Assembly (NCBI RefSeq): GCF_037963765.1
Contig: NZ_CP150166.1
Span: 1,805,501 to 1,869,500, forward strand
DNA length: 64,000 bases
Direction of reading: 5' to 3'
From: Sporosarcina sp. FSL W8-0480
GTDB lineage: Bacteria > Bacillota > Bacilli > Bacillales_A > Planococcaceae
Shown here: positions 1 to 13,646 of the stretch, one piece after another
Layout: every line of letters begins with the position of its first letter
Numbering within the stretch: the stretch's first letter is position 1
The notes under the pieces: generated by a model
The model's database searches: none
Told to the model about the DNA's origin: nothing
Seen by the model: the letters and a program-made list of their open reading frames with translations, nothing else
Program-made: the position numbers and the translations under genes

Positions 1-719
1 AACGGAATAAGGAATTAGGCCTTCCGGGTATCCCTTCCGTAGCTGAATCAGTCCATATCGCCCGCGATATTCTTCTTGCTGAAGCGGCAGGCGCCCACTA
101 CCATGTTTGCCACGTAAGTACGAAAGAATCCGTACGGGTAATCCGTGATGCAAAGAAAGCAGGAGTTCATGTAACAGCTGAAGTTAGCCCGCATCATCTG
201 ATTTTATCGGAAGATGATATCCCTAATGACGACGCTGATTGGAAAATGAACCCACCACTTCGTGGAGTAGAAGATTTGCATGCATTACAAGAGGGGTTGA
301 TGGACGGTACACTCGATTTTATCGCAACCGACCATGCACCGCATACTGCGGAAGAGAAAAGCGCTGGTTTTGCAAAAGCACCTTTCGGAATTACAGGATT
401 TGAAACAGCTTTCCCGCTTCTTTACACGAAATTTGTGAAAGAAGGAAAGTGGAAGTTGAAGCAATTGATCGACTGGATGACGATTAAGCCCGCTGATGTA
501 TTTGGTCTACCATACGGGAAAATTGAAGTAGGTGCGCAAGCGGATCTTGTACTTCTTGATTTGAATAAAGAACAGACAATCGACCGGAACACATTTTTAT
601 CCAAAGGGAAAAATACACCTTTTGATGGATGGACTTGTTCTGGCTGGCCTGTAAAAACAATCTACAGCGGCGAAATCGTCTGGCAAGATGAAAAAGTACT
701 ACAAAGAAACAATAAATAA
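1..719 (+). CDS. pyrC: Dihydroorotase, C-terminal part (5' end outside window)
   Basis: Catalyses cyclisation of carbamoyl-aspartate to dihydroorotate, the third step of de novo pyrimidine synthesis, in the cytoplasm. The reading frame is open from the window edge (first full codon at base 3). It shows amidohydrolase landmarks: HVCHVST, a metal-binding histidine pair in VSPHH, the NPPLR loop and the ATDHAPHT motif carrying the catalytic aspartate. The C-terminal LVLLDL and GWTCSGWP segments are typical of class I dihydroorotases. About 239 codons are present, so roughly 190 N-terminal residues are missing. The stop lies 56 bases before carB; the carA gene expected here is absent. Identification is very secure. 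Confidence 0.97.
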   Translation, partial: RNKELGLPGIPSVAESVHIARDILLAEAAGAHYHVCHVSTKESVRVIRDAKKAGVHVTAEVSPHHLILSEDDIPNDDADWKMNPPLRGVEDLHALQEGLMDGTLDFIATDHAPHTAEEKSAGFAKAPFGITGFETAFPLLYTKFVKEGKWKLKQLIDWMTIKPADVFGLPYGKIEVGAQADLVLLDLNKEQTIDRNTFLSKGKNTPFDGWTCSGWPVKTIYSGEIVWQDEKVLQRNNK

Positions 720-775
720 TCTTGTTCCATAATTTGTGTATCAACTAAATGCAAGCAACGGAGAGGGGAAGTACA

Positions 776-3700
776 ATGCCAAAACGCCAAGATATTGAAA
801 CGATTCTAGTGATTGGATCCGGACCGATCATCATCGGTCAGGCGGCCGAATTTGACTACGCAGGGACACAAGCCTGCCTTTCTTTAAAGGAAGAAGGATA
901 CCGGGTCATCCTCATCAACTCGAACCCGGCAACAATCATGACGGATACAGAAATTGCGGACAAAGTTTACATCGAACCGTTAACACTCGATTTCGTAAGC
1001 CGTATTATCCATAAAGAAAAACCAGATGCCCTTCTTCCGACATTAGGTGGTCAAACGGCATTAAATATGGCTATTGAACTTCAAGAATCAGGAATTTTAA
1101 ATGAATATGAAATTGAAATCATCGGAACAGATCTCGAAGCAATACATAAAGCAGAAGATCGCGACCTCTTCCGTTCATTAATGAAAGAATTAGGGGAGCC
1201 CGTCCCGGAAAGCGAAATTATCCACAATTTAGAGGAAGCTTTTGCATTCGTAGAAAAGATTGGCTACCCGGTTATCGTCCGACCAGCCTTCACGCTTGGC
1301 GGAACCGGGGGAGGGATTTGTTCTAACGAGAAGGAACTTATTGAAACTGTTTCAAGCGGATTGAAATATAGTCCAGTTACCCAATGTCTACTTGAAAAAT
1401 CGATTGCTGGTCTCAAAGAAATCGAATACGAAGTAATGAGGGATTCCGCAGATAATGCAATTGTCGTTTGCAATATGGAGAACGTTGATGCAGTCGGTAT
1501 TCACACGGGCGACTCCATCGTTGCTGCTCCTTGCCAGACGCTTACAGACTATGAAAATGAAATGCTTAAAAATGTTTCTTTGAAAATTGTTAGAGCTTTG
1601 AAGATTAAGGGCGGCTGCAATGTTCAACTGGCACTTGATTCAGAAACATTATCCTACTATATCATTGAAGTGAATCCTCGGGTGAGCCGTTCATCTGCAT
1701 TGGCTTCGAAAGCCACAGGCTATCCGATTGCTAAAATGGCTGCGAAAATTGCAATCGGCCTAACGTTTGAGGAAATGGAAAATCCGATTACTGGTAAAGG
1801 GAATGCATTATTCGAACCGACGATTAACTATATCGTTACGAAAATCCCGAGATGGCCATTCGATAAATTTGAATCCGCAAAGCGTAATCTTGGAACGCAA
1901 ATGAAAGCGACAGGCGAAGTGATGGCTATCGGAAGCACATTCGAGGAATCCATTTTGAAAGCAATCCGATCCCTTGAAACTGGACAATTCGGATTAACAT
2001 TAAAAGGTGCAGAAAAGTTGTCGGATGAATGGATCGAAAAGCGAATCCGGGTTGCTGGGGATGAAAGACTTTTCTTCATCGGAGAAGCCCTACGCAGAGG
2101 CGTTTCAGTGGAAACCCTGAAAGAATGGAGTCAAATTGATGTATTCTTCCTCCGAAAATTCGAAAGGATCGTTCAATTTGAGCGTGAGTTGGCGTCTAAC
2201 CCTTACAACCTTGAAAAACTCGCTGAAGCTAAACGGATGGGCTATTCGGATGTAACACTCGCACAACTTTGGAATGAAAATGAGTTATCCATCTATAAAT
2301 TGAGAAAAGAAAATGGGGTCGTTCCTGTCTATAAAAAAGTGGATACAAGCACGGATGAATATGAATCCACTGCCTCTTACTTTTATGGGACGTATGGGGA
2401 AGAAAATGAATCCGTCAGAACTGAAAAGAAAAGTGTAATCGTCCTTGGCTCAGGACCGATTCGGATCGGTCAAGGTGTGGAATTTGACTACGCAACTGTC
2501 CATTCGATTTGGGCGATCCAGCAAGCTGGTTATGAAGCAATCGTTATTAATAACAATCCAGAGACCGTTTCGACCGATTCCACAATCTCGGATAAATTGT
2601 ACTTCGAACCTTTGACGATTGAGGACGTCATGCATATCATCGACTTGGAACAACCTGAAGGAGTTGTTGTCCAATTCGGCGGGCAAACGGCAATCAATTT
2701 GGCAGCCGGACTTGAAGAACGTGGTGTTAAGATACTTGGAACAACACTTGAAGATATCGATCGTGCGGAAAACAGGGATAAATTCGAGCGTGCATTGCAT
2801 GAAATCGGGATTCCGCAACCTCTTGGGAAAACAGCAGTTTCAGTCCATGAGGCTGTAGCCATTGCCAAGGAAATCGGCTTTCCAGTTCTCGTTAGACCGT
2901 CGTACGTCTTAGGAGGACGCGCAATGGAGATTGTCTATCAAGAAATTGATCTACTTCATTATATGGAACATGCAGTTGAGGCAAGTCCCGAACACCCTGT
3001 ATTGATCGACCGCTATTTAACAGGAACAGAAATCGAAGTGGATGCAATTTGTGACGGAGAAAATGTCTTGATACCTGGCATTATGGAACATATCGAACGG
3101 GCGGGCGTTCATTCTGGCGACTCGATAGCGGTTTATCCCCCACAAAACCTGTCAACCGAAATGGTTAAAACAATTACAGAGTATACGGAGCGACTCGCGA
3201 TTAATTTGAAGATCAAAGGATTGCTTAATATCCAATTTGTCATCTCAGATGGTCAAGTATATGTCATAGAAGTGAATCCTCGGTCGAGCCGAACGGTTCC
3301 ATTCTTAAGCAAGATTACGAGCATCCCAATGGCGAATGTTGCAACAAAAGCGATTTTGGGCCAGTCGATCACTGAACAAGGATTTGCAACAGGACTTGCA
3401 GCGGTACCTGTAGGAGTCTATGTGAAAGTTCCGGTGTTTTCATTCGCGAAACTTCGACGTGTCGATACGACGTTAGGGCCAGAGATGAAATCGACGGGCG
3501 AAGTCATGGGGAAGGATCTAACACTGGAGAAAGCTTTATATAAAGGGCTTGTCGCAGCAGGAATGACGATTAAAGATTATGGAACTGTTCTGTTAACTGT
3601 GTCTGATAAAGACAAGGAAGAAGTCGTAGGCTTAGCAAGACGCTTTACGAATATCGGATACCGTATTCTTGCGACAGCTGGGACGGCAAATGCATTGACG

Positions 3701-3969
3701 AGTGCTGGTATAGAGGTGGAGACTGTCAGCAAAATCGGCTCAGATGCACCGAATCTTATTGATGTCATTCAAAAAGGCGATGTTCAACTCGTCATCAACA
3801 CATTGACGAAAGGGAAACTACCTGAAAGAGATGGTTTCCGTATCCGACGTGAATCAGTCGAAAACGGCATTCCATGCTTCACATCAATTGATACGGCGGA
3901 AGCGATGCTTCGGGTAATCGAATCAATGACGTTTTATACAGATAAAATGCAGAAACAGCAGGTGATATT

Positions 3970-3973
<4 letters not shown>
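776..3973 (+). CDS. carB: Carbamoyl-phosphate synthase large subunit
   Basis: Synthesises carbamoyl phosphate from bicarbonate, ammonia (delivered by the CarA glutaminase) and two ATP. The 1065-residue length is normal. Two homologous halves are visible: each begins with a Rossmann-like segment ([11 protein letters not shown] and [11 protein letters not shown]) followed by an ATP-grasp domain with the NPR metal-binding motif ([10 protein letters not shown] and EVNPRSSRT). A C-terminal MGS-like allosteric domain follows (about residues 930-1065). The ATG at 776 is chosen over an in-frame ATG at 749 because GAGAGGGG sits just upstream and the product then starts MPKRQDIE like its relatives. The stop overlaps pyrK (ATGA). 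Its partner CarA is not encoded next to it. Confidence 0.98.
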
Positions 3974-6364
<2,391 letters not shown>

Positions 6365-6365
6365 A

Positions 6366-6992
6366 TTGGGTAAAAAAGAAATTGCGGAAATACTATTGAA
6401 TATCGGTGCGGTAGAACTAAGTCCAGAAGATCCATTCACTTGGGCATCAGGCATACAGTCACCGATCTATTGTGATAACCGCTTGACAATGTCTGACCCT
6501 GTTGGCCGTAAGCAAATCGCTGAAGGACTTGCAGGGTTGATCAAAGAACATTACCCAGAAACCACACTCATCGCTGGAACTGCAACCGCAGGAATTCCGC
6601 ATGCTGCCTGGGTTGCTGACATTTTAGGATTCCCAATGGTCTATATCCGATCGAAAGCGAAAGGCCACGGACGCAGCCGCCAAATTGAAGGAAAAGTGAA
6701 ACCGGAAGATAAAGCGATCATCATCGAGGACTTGATTTCAACAGGCGGAAGCAGTCTAAATGCAGTAGAAGCCCTTCGCTCAGAGAATGTCGAAGTTACA
6801 GGCGTAGTTTCAATCTTTACATACGAACTCGAAAGTGCCGACAGCGCATTTGAAGAGGCAGGCTTAACATATCAGAGTTTGACGAATTTCGGTGCCTTAA
6901 TAGAAGTCGCGAAAGACGCCGGATCCATCAATGAAGCATCCATTACCGATTTGCTCGAATGGCATGGGAAATTGAAAACCGGATCATTGTAA
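6366..6992 (+). CDS. pyrE: Orotate phosphoribosyltransferase
   Basis: Transfers ribose 5-phosphate from PRPP to orotate, giving OMP, the substrate of PyrF. The 208-residue protein carries the PRPP-binding signature AIIIEDLISTGGSS at about residues 117-130 and the catalytic-loop lysines in RSKAKGHG. The start is a TTG one base after the pyrF stop, giving the N-terminus MGKKEIAE; no ATG nearby fits. The gene closes the operon: a strong inverted repeat lies at 7057-7089. Confidence 0.96.
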   Translation: MGKKEIAEILLNIGAVELSPEDPFTWASGIQSPIYCDNRLTMSDPVGRKQIAEGLAGLIKEHYPETTLIAGTATAGIPHAAWVADILGFPMVYIRSKAKGHGRSRQIEGKVKPEDKAIIIEDLISTGGSSLNAVEALRSENVEVTGVVSIFTYELESADSAFEEAGLTYQSLTNFGALIEVAKDAGSINEASITDLLEWHGKLKTGSL

Positions 6993-7056
6993 TGGATTGT
7001 AAGGGTACCTGTGTGAAAAACTTGTGAAGGTACCTACAAAAAGAATGGTACCAAAA

Positions 7057-7089
7057 AAGGATTGCCGTCAAAACATGACGGCAATCCTT
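7057..7089. terminator. Bidirectional Rho-independent terminator between pyrE and rqcH
   Basis: A perfect 14-bp stem (7057-7070 with 7076-7089) encloses a five-base AAACA loop. A run of six A lies on the left, giving a U tract for minus-strand transcripts of rqcH, and a T-rich stretch lies on the right for pyrE transcripts. It separates two convergent genes. Confidence 0.9.
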
Positions 7090-7091
7090 AT

Positions 7092-8783
7092 TCATTTCTT
7101 CAATCTCCTAACAACATCCTCATCCGGTGTAACATACAACGTCTTCTGCTCAAAATAAATAACAAATCCAGGTTTTGCGCCATTCGGCTTCTTCACATGT
7201 CTGATTTCAGTGAAGTCTACAGGAACAGAGGATGACCCTCTTGCTTTACTAAAGTATGCTGAAAGAATAGCCGCTTCTTGAATTGTTCCCTCATCTGGAT
7301 CCGTCGAGTGGATGACAACATGCGATCCGGGAATGTCTTTTGTATGTAGCCATACATGATCCCTTGCTGCAATTTTGAACGTCAAATAATCATTTTGTTT
7401 GTTATTTTTGCCTACAGAAATCGGAATGCCTGACGAAGAGACATAAGCTTCCGGAGATGGTTTTTTCGGCTTTTGTTTCTTCTTGCCTTTCCTTGCCCTC
7501 ATTAATCCAGCTTCCGCCAACTCCTCCCGAATTTCATCGATATCTTCAGGAGAGGCTTGCATAACCTGCTGCTTAATCATTTCAAAATACTCGATGTCCT
7601 CCTGTGCCTTCGTCAACTGGTCGGCAATCATGATCAAAGCATTCTTTGCCTTAGTATAACGAGAATAATAACGCTGTGCATTTTCTATAGGTGTCTTTCT
7701 TGCATCAAGGGGAATGGTGACTCTCGTTCCTTCCTCATAATAGTTGTCGACAACCGCCTCAGTATCACCCTTTTGAATGGCATAGCTATTCGCCGTCAGC
7801 AATTCACCATATAATTGGAAGGTATCCAGCTTTTCTGCAGCTTTCTGCTCCTTGCCCAATTTGTCCATCTTTAATTTCAACTTTGCTATTTCGTTATCAA
7901 GCCAACGTTCCAAATCTGCTGCTTGCGATTTCACACGTTCTCGTTCGGCCCGTGCAAAATAAACTTTATCAAGCAATTCGCCAAGTGTCCCAAACGTCGC
8001 AACGATTTTATCAGCATACGTCAATGTTGTCGCGGAAAAAATTGTTTTCGTCCCAACTTCTGCAATAGTTGGCACCTGGCCAATTCCTTTGAAAGAAGAA
8101 AGGAAAGTATTATAGATTTGATAGGCATCTTCCTCCCGAACCCCTTTCAAACGGTGCAAAAGCTCCTCGCCATGGATTGGGGAGAAACCAGAAAGTTTCC
8201 CAACAATCTGTTTGGCATTCTCCCATTCTGGTAATAATGATAGAAAATCGCTCTCTTCCAACTCAAATGGATTCAATTTCTCTTGCGGAGGTGCTGGAAC
8301 ATAGGGCTGTCCAGGCAATACTGTCCTGTAACTGTTTACCGAAGGAGGAAGATGTTTCATACTATCAATGATCATATTCCGTTCAGGGTCAATCAATAGT
8401 AAATTACTATGCCTTCCCATAATTTCAACGATCAATTCACGGTGAATTTCATCACCGATTTCATTTTTTGCTCTTATTCCGAAAGATATGATACGATCAT
8501 TGCCTGACTGCCTGATCGATTGAATCACTCCGCCTTCAAGATGCTTCCGGAGCACCATGCAAAACATAGGAGGTTCAGCGGGATTTGCAATTGTTTCATC
8601 AGTCAGTTGAACCCGGGAATACGATGAATGGGTTGAGATGAGGAGTCTGCAATTATCTCTACCAGCCCGCACCATCAAAACAACTTCCTGCGCATTTGGC
8701 TGATGTATTTTCGAAATACGTCCATCTTTAATCTGTTGCAGCTCTTCTACAATCGCTGCAGTAAATAAACCATCAAATGCCAT
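7092..8783 (-). CDS. rqcH: Ribosome quality control protein RqcH (NFACT family; YloA/FbpA-like)
   Basis: Binds obstructed 50S subunits carrying peptidyl-tRNA and recruits tRNA-Ala to add C-terminal alanine tails (known for B. subtilis RqcH). The 563-residue product has an N-terminal NFACT-N domain with the conserved Asp-Arg pair at about residues 96-97 (NDRIIS), a helical/coiled-coil middle rich in E, K and Q, and a C-terminal NFACT-R domain (SSGIPISVGKNNKQND, DHVWLHTKDIPGSHVVI). The ATG at 8783 is chosen over a TTG at 8804 because AAGAGGA sits about ten bases upstream. It is the only large minus-strand gene in the window, transcribed away from gmk. Older annotations call the family fibronectin-binding protein. 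Confidence 0.93.
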   Translation of the reverse strand: MAFDGLFTAAIVEELQQIKDGRISKIHQPNAQEVVLMVRAGRDNCRLLISTHSSYSRVQLTDETIANPAEPPMFCMVLRKHLEGGVIQSIRQSGNDRIISFGIRAKNEIGDEIHRELIVEIMGRHSNLLLIDPERNMIIDSMKHLPPSVNSYRTVLPGQPYVPAPPQEKLNPFELEESDFLSLLPEWENAKQIVGKLSGFSPIHGEELLHRLKGVREEDAYQIYNTFLSSFKGIGQVPTIAEVGTKTIFSATTLTYADKIVATFGTLGELLDKVYFARAERERVKSQAADLERWLDNEIAKLKLKMDKLGKEQKAAEKLDTFQLYGELLTANSYAIQKGDTEAVVDNYYEEGTRVTIPLDARKTPIENAQRYYSRYTKAKNALIMIADQLTKAQEDIEYFEMIKQQVMQASPEDIDEIREELAEAGLMRARKGKKKQKPKKPSPEAYVSSSGIPISVGKNNKQNDYLTFKIAARDHVWLHTKDIPGSHVVIHSTDPDEGTIQEAAILSAYFSKARGSSSVPVDFTEIRHVKKPNGAKPGFVIYFEQKTLYVTPDEDVVRRLKK

Positions 8784-8816
8784 GATAATTAATTCCTCTT
8801 TCAAACGTTTTGTTCC

Positions 8817-8825
8817 ATTTTAGCA
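8817..8825 (-). promoter_or_regulatory. Possible extended -10 promoter of rqcH
   Basis: Read on the minus strand this is TGCTAAAAT, an extended -10 element (TGn plus TAAAAT) about 34 bases before the rqcH start. No good -35 is visible 16-18 bases upstream, so the call rests on the extended -10 alone. Confidence 0.4.
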
Positions 8826-8911
8826 CTCAATGGCCAACTTATGTTATAATATGATGAGATTCTTTTACCGTTTTGAACTAAATTTCTATATAGTAAGTAC
8901 TAAGGAATTAA

Positions 8912-9655
<744 letters not shown>

Positions 9656-9658
9656 TAC

Positions 9659-9883
9659 ATGTTATATCCATCAGTCGATTCACTAAAAGGCAAAATTGAT
9701 TCGAAATACACGTTAGTTACACTTGCTGCGAAACGTGCTCGTGAAATGCAGGAGAGTAAAAACGAATTGCTTCACTCCTATAACTCTCATAAAAATGTAG
9801 GGAAAGCTTTGGAAGAAGTGGCTGCAGGCGCACTTTCAAAACAAGTGCAAGATGCTTCTATTGTCTATGAAGACGAAATTTAA
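9659..9883 (+). CDS. rpoZ: RNA polymerase omega subunit
   Basis: Small subunit that helps assembly and stability of the RNA polymerase beta' subunit. The 74-residue protein carries the family core [14 protein letters not shown] and the [10 protein letters not shown] segment. It starts three bases after the gmk stop, as in other Firmicutes. Confidence 0.95.
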   Translation: MLYPSVDSLKGKIDSKYTLVTLAAKRAREMQESKNELLHSYNSHKNVGKALEEVAAGALSKQVQDASIVYEDEI

Positions 9884-9921
9884 TACTCCAAGCTTACTTG
9901 AAGAATTTAATAAGCTCTAAT

Positions 9922-9962
9922 AACTCCCTTGGAAACAAACTTTCTTAGGGAGTTTGTCATTT
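9922..9962 (+). terminator. Possible weak terminator or attenuator after rpoZ
   Basis: AACTCCCT at 9922-9929 pairs with AGGGAGTT at 9947-9954 around a 17-base loop, followed by a T-rich but interrupted TTGTCATTTT. It could reduce read-through into coaBC, although the downstream genes have no other obvious promoter. Confidence 0.45.
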
Positions 9963-9987
9963 TAACTGAAAAAGGGTGAGATGTTTG

Positions 9988-11202
9988 TTGAATAAAAAAA
10001 TTCTTATATGCGTCACCGGTGGAATTGCTGTCTATAAAGCCGTAGCGTTAGTTAGTAAACTATCCCAGGCAGGGGCAGAAGTGAAAGTAATCATGACCGC
10101 TTCAGCTATGGAATTTGTACAACCGCTTACATTCCAAGTTATGTCACGGAATGATGTCTATTACGATACGTTTGACGAAAAGGACTCCCGAGTGATCGCC
10201 CATATTGACCTTGCGGCTTGGGCGGACCTTATCATTGTTGCGCCTGCAACTGCAAATACAATCGGGAAAATCGCTAACGGCATAGCAGATGATATGGTGA
10301 CTTCAACCTTACTTGCAACAACTTCTGAAGTTTGGATCGCACCGGCAATGAATGTTCATATGTACGAAAACAAAGCCGTTGTCCGTAACATTCAGCAACT
10401 GCATGAAGATGGATTCCGTTTCATTGAACCATCTGAAGGTTTTCTTGCATGTGGTTATGTCGGGAAAGGTAGACTTGAAGAACCGGAAAGAATTGTGGAA
10501 CTGATAAAAGAAAGGTTTATGAAATCTACTAAGGAATTGCCGTTGGCAGGTAAAAAAGTTGTCGTGACTGCGGGTCCTACAAGAGAACGAATAGACCCTG
10601 TACGATATATTACCAATTTTTCAAGCGGGAAAATGGGATATGCAATGGCTGAAGCGGCTGTATCCTTAGGTGCGAAAACAGTATTAATTTCAGGACCTGT
10701 TGATTTGCCGGTACCAACCGGTGTCGAGTTTGTACAAGTGGAAAGTGCTGCCGAAATGCTTAAGGCGGTCCTTGCGAATTTCGATGATGCATCGATGGTT
10801 ATTAAGTCGGCAGCTGTCGCAGATTATCGACCGAAAGAGCAGCATACACAAAAGATGAAGAAAAAAGATGGGGATTCTTCGATTGAGCTGGAGCGCACAA
10901 CAGATATTCTTAAAACACTTGGTGAACACAAGAATGAGCAAATCCTTGTCGGTTTCGCGGCAGAAACAAATGATGCGGTTTCATACGGCATGTCAAAGCT
11001 TGCGAATAAGAATTTGGATTACATCATTGTCAACGATGTAACGGATCCTAATGGTGGGTTCGGAAATGATACGAATGTCGTCACGCTATTGACGGGCAAG
11101 GGAAATCAGTATCCATTCGAAGCAATGGAAAAGAAACAACTTGCAAAACTTCTGCTGGAAACAATTATGTCTGAAGAAGGGTCAATTTCAGATGATCGCT
11201 GA
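9988..11202 (+). CDS. coaBC: Bifunctional phosphopantothenoylcysteine decarboxylase/synthetase
   Basis: Makes 4'-phosphopantetheine in coenzyme A synthesis: the CoaB half joins cysteine to phosphopantothenate (CTP-dependent) and the CoaC half decarboxylates the product (FMN-dependent). The N-terminal CoaC domain shows catalytic His72 (AHIDLAAWAD), the PAMNVHMY motif at 119-126 and Cys155 (GFLACGYVGKG). The CoaB domain starts near residue 180 with VVVTAGPTRE and NFSSGKMG. TTG at 9988 is chosen because AAGGGTGAG lies seven bases upstream; the in-frame GTG at 9976 falls inside that site. It overlaps priA by 11 bases. Confidence 0.95.
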   Translation: MNKKILICVTGGIAVYKAVALVSKLSQAGAEVKVIMTASAMEFVQPLTFQVMSRNDVYYDTFDEKDSRVIAHIDLAAWADLIIVAPATANTIGKIANGIADDMVTSTLLATTSEVWIAPAMNVHMYENKAVVRNIQQLHEDGFRFIEPSEGFLACGYVGKGRLEEPERIVELIKERFMKSTKELPLAGKKVVVTAGPTRERIDPVRYITNFSSGKMGYAMAEAAVSLGAKTVLISGPVDLPVPTGVEFVQVESAAEMLKAVLANFDDASMVIKSAAVADYRPKEQHTQKMKKKDGDSSIELERTTDILKTLGEHKNEQILVGFAAETNDAVSYGMSKLANKNLDYIIVNDVTDPNGGFGNDTNVVTLLTGKGNQYPFEAMEKKQLAKLLLETIMSEEGSISDDR

Positions 11203-13603
11203 AATCATTGTAGATGTATCAGCCTATCCGATTGATCGACCATTCGATTATAGGGTTCCGAAACACCTTGTATCGGTTATGGAAATCGGATCACGTGTCA
11301 AAGTCCCTTTCGGACCTCGTAAAGTCCTTGGGTATGTCACAGGGTTGAAAGCGGAAAGTGATGTTGATGAAGATAAATTAAAACCAATTGATGAGTTAAT
11401 CGATTTGGAGCCTATCATATCTCCGGAACTTTTATCACTTTCAAAAAAGATGGCCAGAGAAACACTTTCTTATGAAATCGATGCGTTACAAGTCATGCTA
11501 CCGGCGGCAATGCGTGCAAAGTACGAGAAGTTTATAAATATAGAGCAACCTGATGAAATTGAAGATCCGAGTCTTTCTGACTTTTTGAAAGGGAGGACAA
11601 GGATTCCTTTAAAACAGCTTCATGATTCTCCTTTGTTAAAAGTTGTCAAGGACTATGCGTTAAAAGGCATTGTTTCTGTTGATACCGTAGTTAGCCAACA
11701 GACTAAAATGAAAAAAGTAAGGACAGTCCAAATTACGGATTCTGCAACTTTAAGTAATTTATTGAAATCAGTTCATCCAAATGCAAAGAAGCAGACAGAA
11801 TTGATAACGTGGATGTTGGAACATGCTGGTGAGACAATGGAGGTTTCAAAACTTTTGAAGGACTCAGGTGTTCAGAACTCTGTCTTGAAATCGGTCGTTG
11901 AAAAAGGTGGAGGGATTGAAGGGGTCGCAGAAGTTTATCGTGAACCTGAAGCACCGAACTTAAAAGATACCTCGATTCCAATCCAGCTTACAATGGAGCA
12001 ACAAGTGGCATTACATGCTGTTAATAGCGCATCGGATGGGGGGAAAGCGGAAACTTTTTTATTGCATGGGGTAACGGGTAGTGGGAAAACCGAAGTATAC
12101 CTACAGGCTATCAAGCATGTATTAGAAAAAGGGAAGGAAGCAATCGTCCTCGTTCCTGAAATTTCTTTGACTCCGCAAATGACGGCCCGTTTCCAAGAAA
12201 GATTCGGAAGTCTTGTAGCCGTCATGCATAGCGGCTTATCGGCTGGTGAAAAATACGATGAATGGCGTAAGATCCATCGTCGCGAGGTGAAAGTAGTCGT
12301 TGGGGCGAGGTCTGCCATCTTTGCTCCTTTTGAAAACGTTGGGATCATTATTCTTGATGAAGAACATGAATCCACGTACAAACAGGAGGATACTCCCCGC
12401 TATCATGCGAGAGACGTCGCAATTTGGCGATCCGAATTTTACGGTTGTCCGGTTATCCTTGGGAGTGCAACCCCTTCATTGGAATCTTTTGCAAGGGCCA
12501 AAAAAGGTGTGTATACACTTCTTGAGTTATCCAAAAGAGCGAAAAACCAACCCTTGCCGTCAGTTACGGTTGTCGATATGCGGGATGAACTGAAAGAAGG
12601 GAATCGCTCAATGTTTTCTGTGGGTCTCGCGGAAGCAATTCATCAGCGGCTTGAAAGGAAGGAGCAAATCGTCCTATTCCTTAATAAAAGAGGATTTTCC
12701 TCCTTTGTATTATGCAGGGATTGCGGGACAGTTGTTCAATGTCCGAATTGCGATATTTCATTGACATATCATCGGGCGAATGAGCGATTGAAATGCCATT
12801 ATTGTGGCCATGAGGAATATGTGCCACTCGTTTGTCCAGAATGCGAAAGTGAACATATCCGCTTCTTCGGGACAGGAACACAGAAAGCCGAAGAAGAAAT
12901 TTATAGGCTTTTTCCAGAGGCAAGAGTGCTTCGGATGGATGTGGATACGACCCGTCAGAAGGGTGCACATGAACGCCTTCTTCGTCAATTCAGCGAAGGG
13001 AAGGCCGATATTCTGTTAGGAACCCAGATGATTGCCAAAGGATTGGATTTTCCTAATATTACATTGGTCGGCGTACTTGCTGCGGATACTACTTTGCATT
13101 TGGCCGACTTCAGGGCTGCCGAAAAGACATTCCAATTGATGACACAAGTGAGTGGACGTGCGGGACGTCATGAGTTGGCGGGAGAAGTAATCATTCAAAC
13201 GTACTCACCAGAACATTACGCAATCGAACTTGCAAAGACACAGCACTACGAAACGTTTTACAATTTGGAAATGTCGTCAAGGAAACAATATGGATATCCT
13301 CCTTTCTATTATATAACGCTTATCCAATTTTCCCATGAAGACCTATTGAAGGTAGCGGATTTTGCTGAAAAAGGCACAAGGTATATGAAAAATTCACTTT
13401 CACTTGAAACAGTCATTATCGGTCCAGCCGCAGCAGCTATCAGTCGCGTGAACAATAGATATCGGTACCAATGTTTGATAAAATACAAAATAGAGCCAAA
13501 ACTGATTGAAACACTACAGCAATTGATAAAAATGTATCGGACAAACTGGATGAAGGAAGGGCTGCTCATGACAGTTGACATGGACCCGGCCTCTATTTTT
13601 TAA
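11192..13603 (+). CDS. priA: Primosomal protein N' (replication restart helicase)
   Basis: Recognises stalled forks and loads the replication restart machinery. The 803-residue length matches B. subtilis PriA. Seen in order: N-terminal 3'-end binding domain (YPIDRPFDYRVP), Walker A GVTGSGKT near residue 293, the DEEH helicase box near 389, GSATPSLES, and a zinc-binding cysteine cluster in the 508-555 region (CRDCG, CPNC, CHYCG, CPEC). Helicase motifs V/VI follow (GTQMIAKGLDFPN, QVSGRAGR). The ATG at 11192 lies within the coaBC end, preceded by GAAGAAGG, and gives the N-terminus MIAEIIVDV; the frame is open further upstream but without a better start. Confidence 0.97.
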   Translation: MIAEIIVDVSAYPIDRPFDYRVPKHLVSVMEIGSRVKVPFGPRKVLGYVTGLKAESDVDEDKLKPIDELIDLEPIISPELLSLSKKMARETLSYEIDALQVMLPAAMRAKYEKFINIEQPDEIEDPSLSDFLKGRTRIPLKQLHDSPLLKVVKDYALKGIVSVDTVVSQQTKMKKVRTVQITDSATLSNLLKSVHPNAKKQTELITWMLEHAGETMEVSKLLKDSGVQNSVLKSVVEKGGGIEGVAEVYREPEAPNLKDTSIPIQLTMEQQVALHAVNSASDGGKAETFLLHGVTGSGKTEVYLQAIKHVLEKGKEAIVLVPEISLTPQMTARFQERFGSLVAVMHSGLSAGEKYDEWRKIHRREVKVVVGARSAIFAPFENVGIIILDEEHESTYKQEDTPRYHARDVAIWRSEFYGCPVILGSATPSLESFARAKKGVYTLLELSKRAKNQPLPSVTVVDMRDELKEGNRSMFSVGLAEAIHQRLERKEQIVLFLNKRGFSSFVLCRDCGTVVQCPNCDISLTYHRANERLKCHYCGHEEYVPLVCPECESEHIRFFGTGTQKAEEEIYRLFPEARVLRMDVDTTRQKGAHERLLRQFSEGKADILLGTQMIAKGLDFPNITLVGVLAADTTLHLADFRAAEKTFQLMTQVSGRAGRHELAGEVIIQTYSPEHYAIELAKTQHYETFYNLEMSSRKQYGYPPFYYITLIQFSHEDLLKVADFAEKGTRYMKNSLSLETVIIGPAAAAISRVNNRYRYQCLIKYKIEPKLIETLQQLIKMYRTNWMKEGLLMTVDMDPASIF

Positions 13604-13646
13604 CAGAAATTCGATACAGATCTACATCTTGAAAAGAGGAATAGAC

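Noticed and set aside
2450-2818. 122-codon minus-strand ORF inside carB
   Set aside because: Shadow of a conserved carB region; not protein-like.
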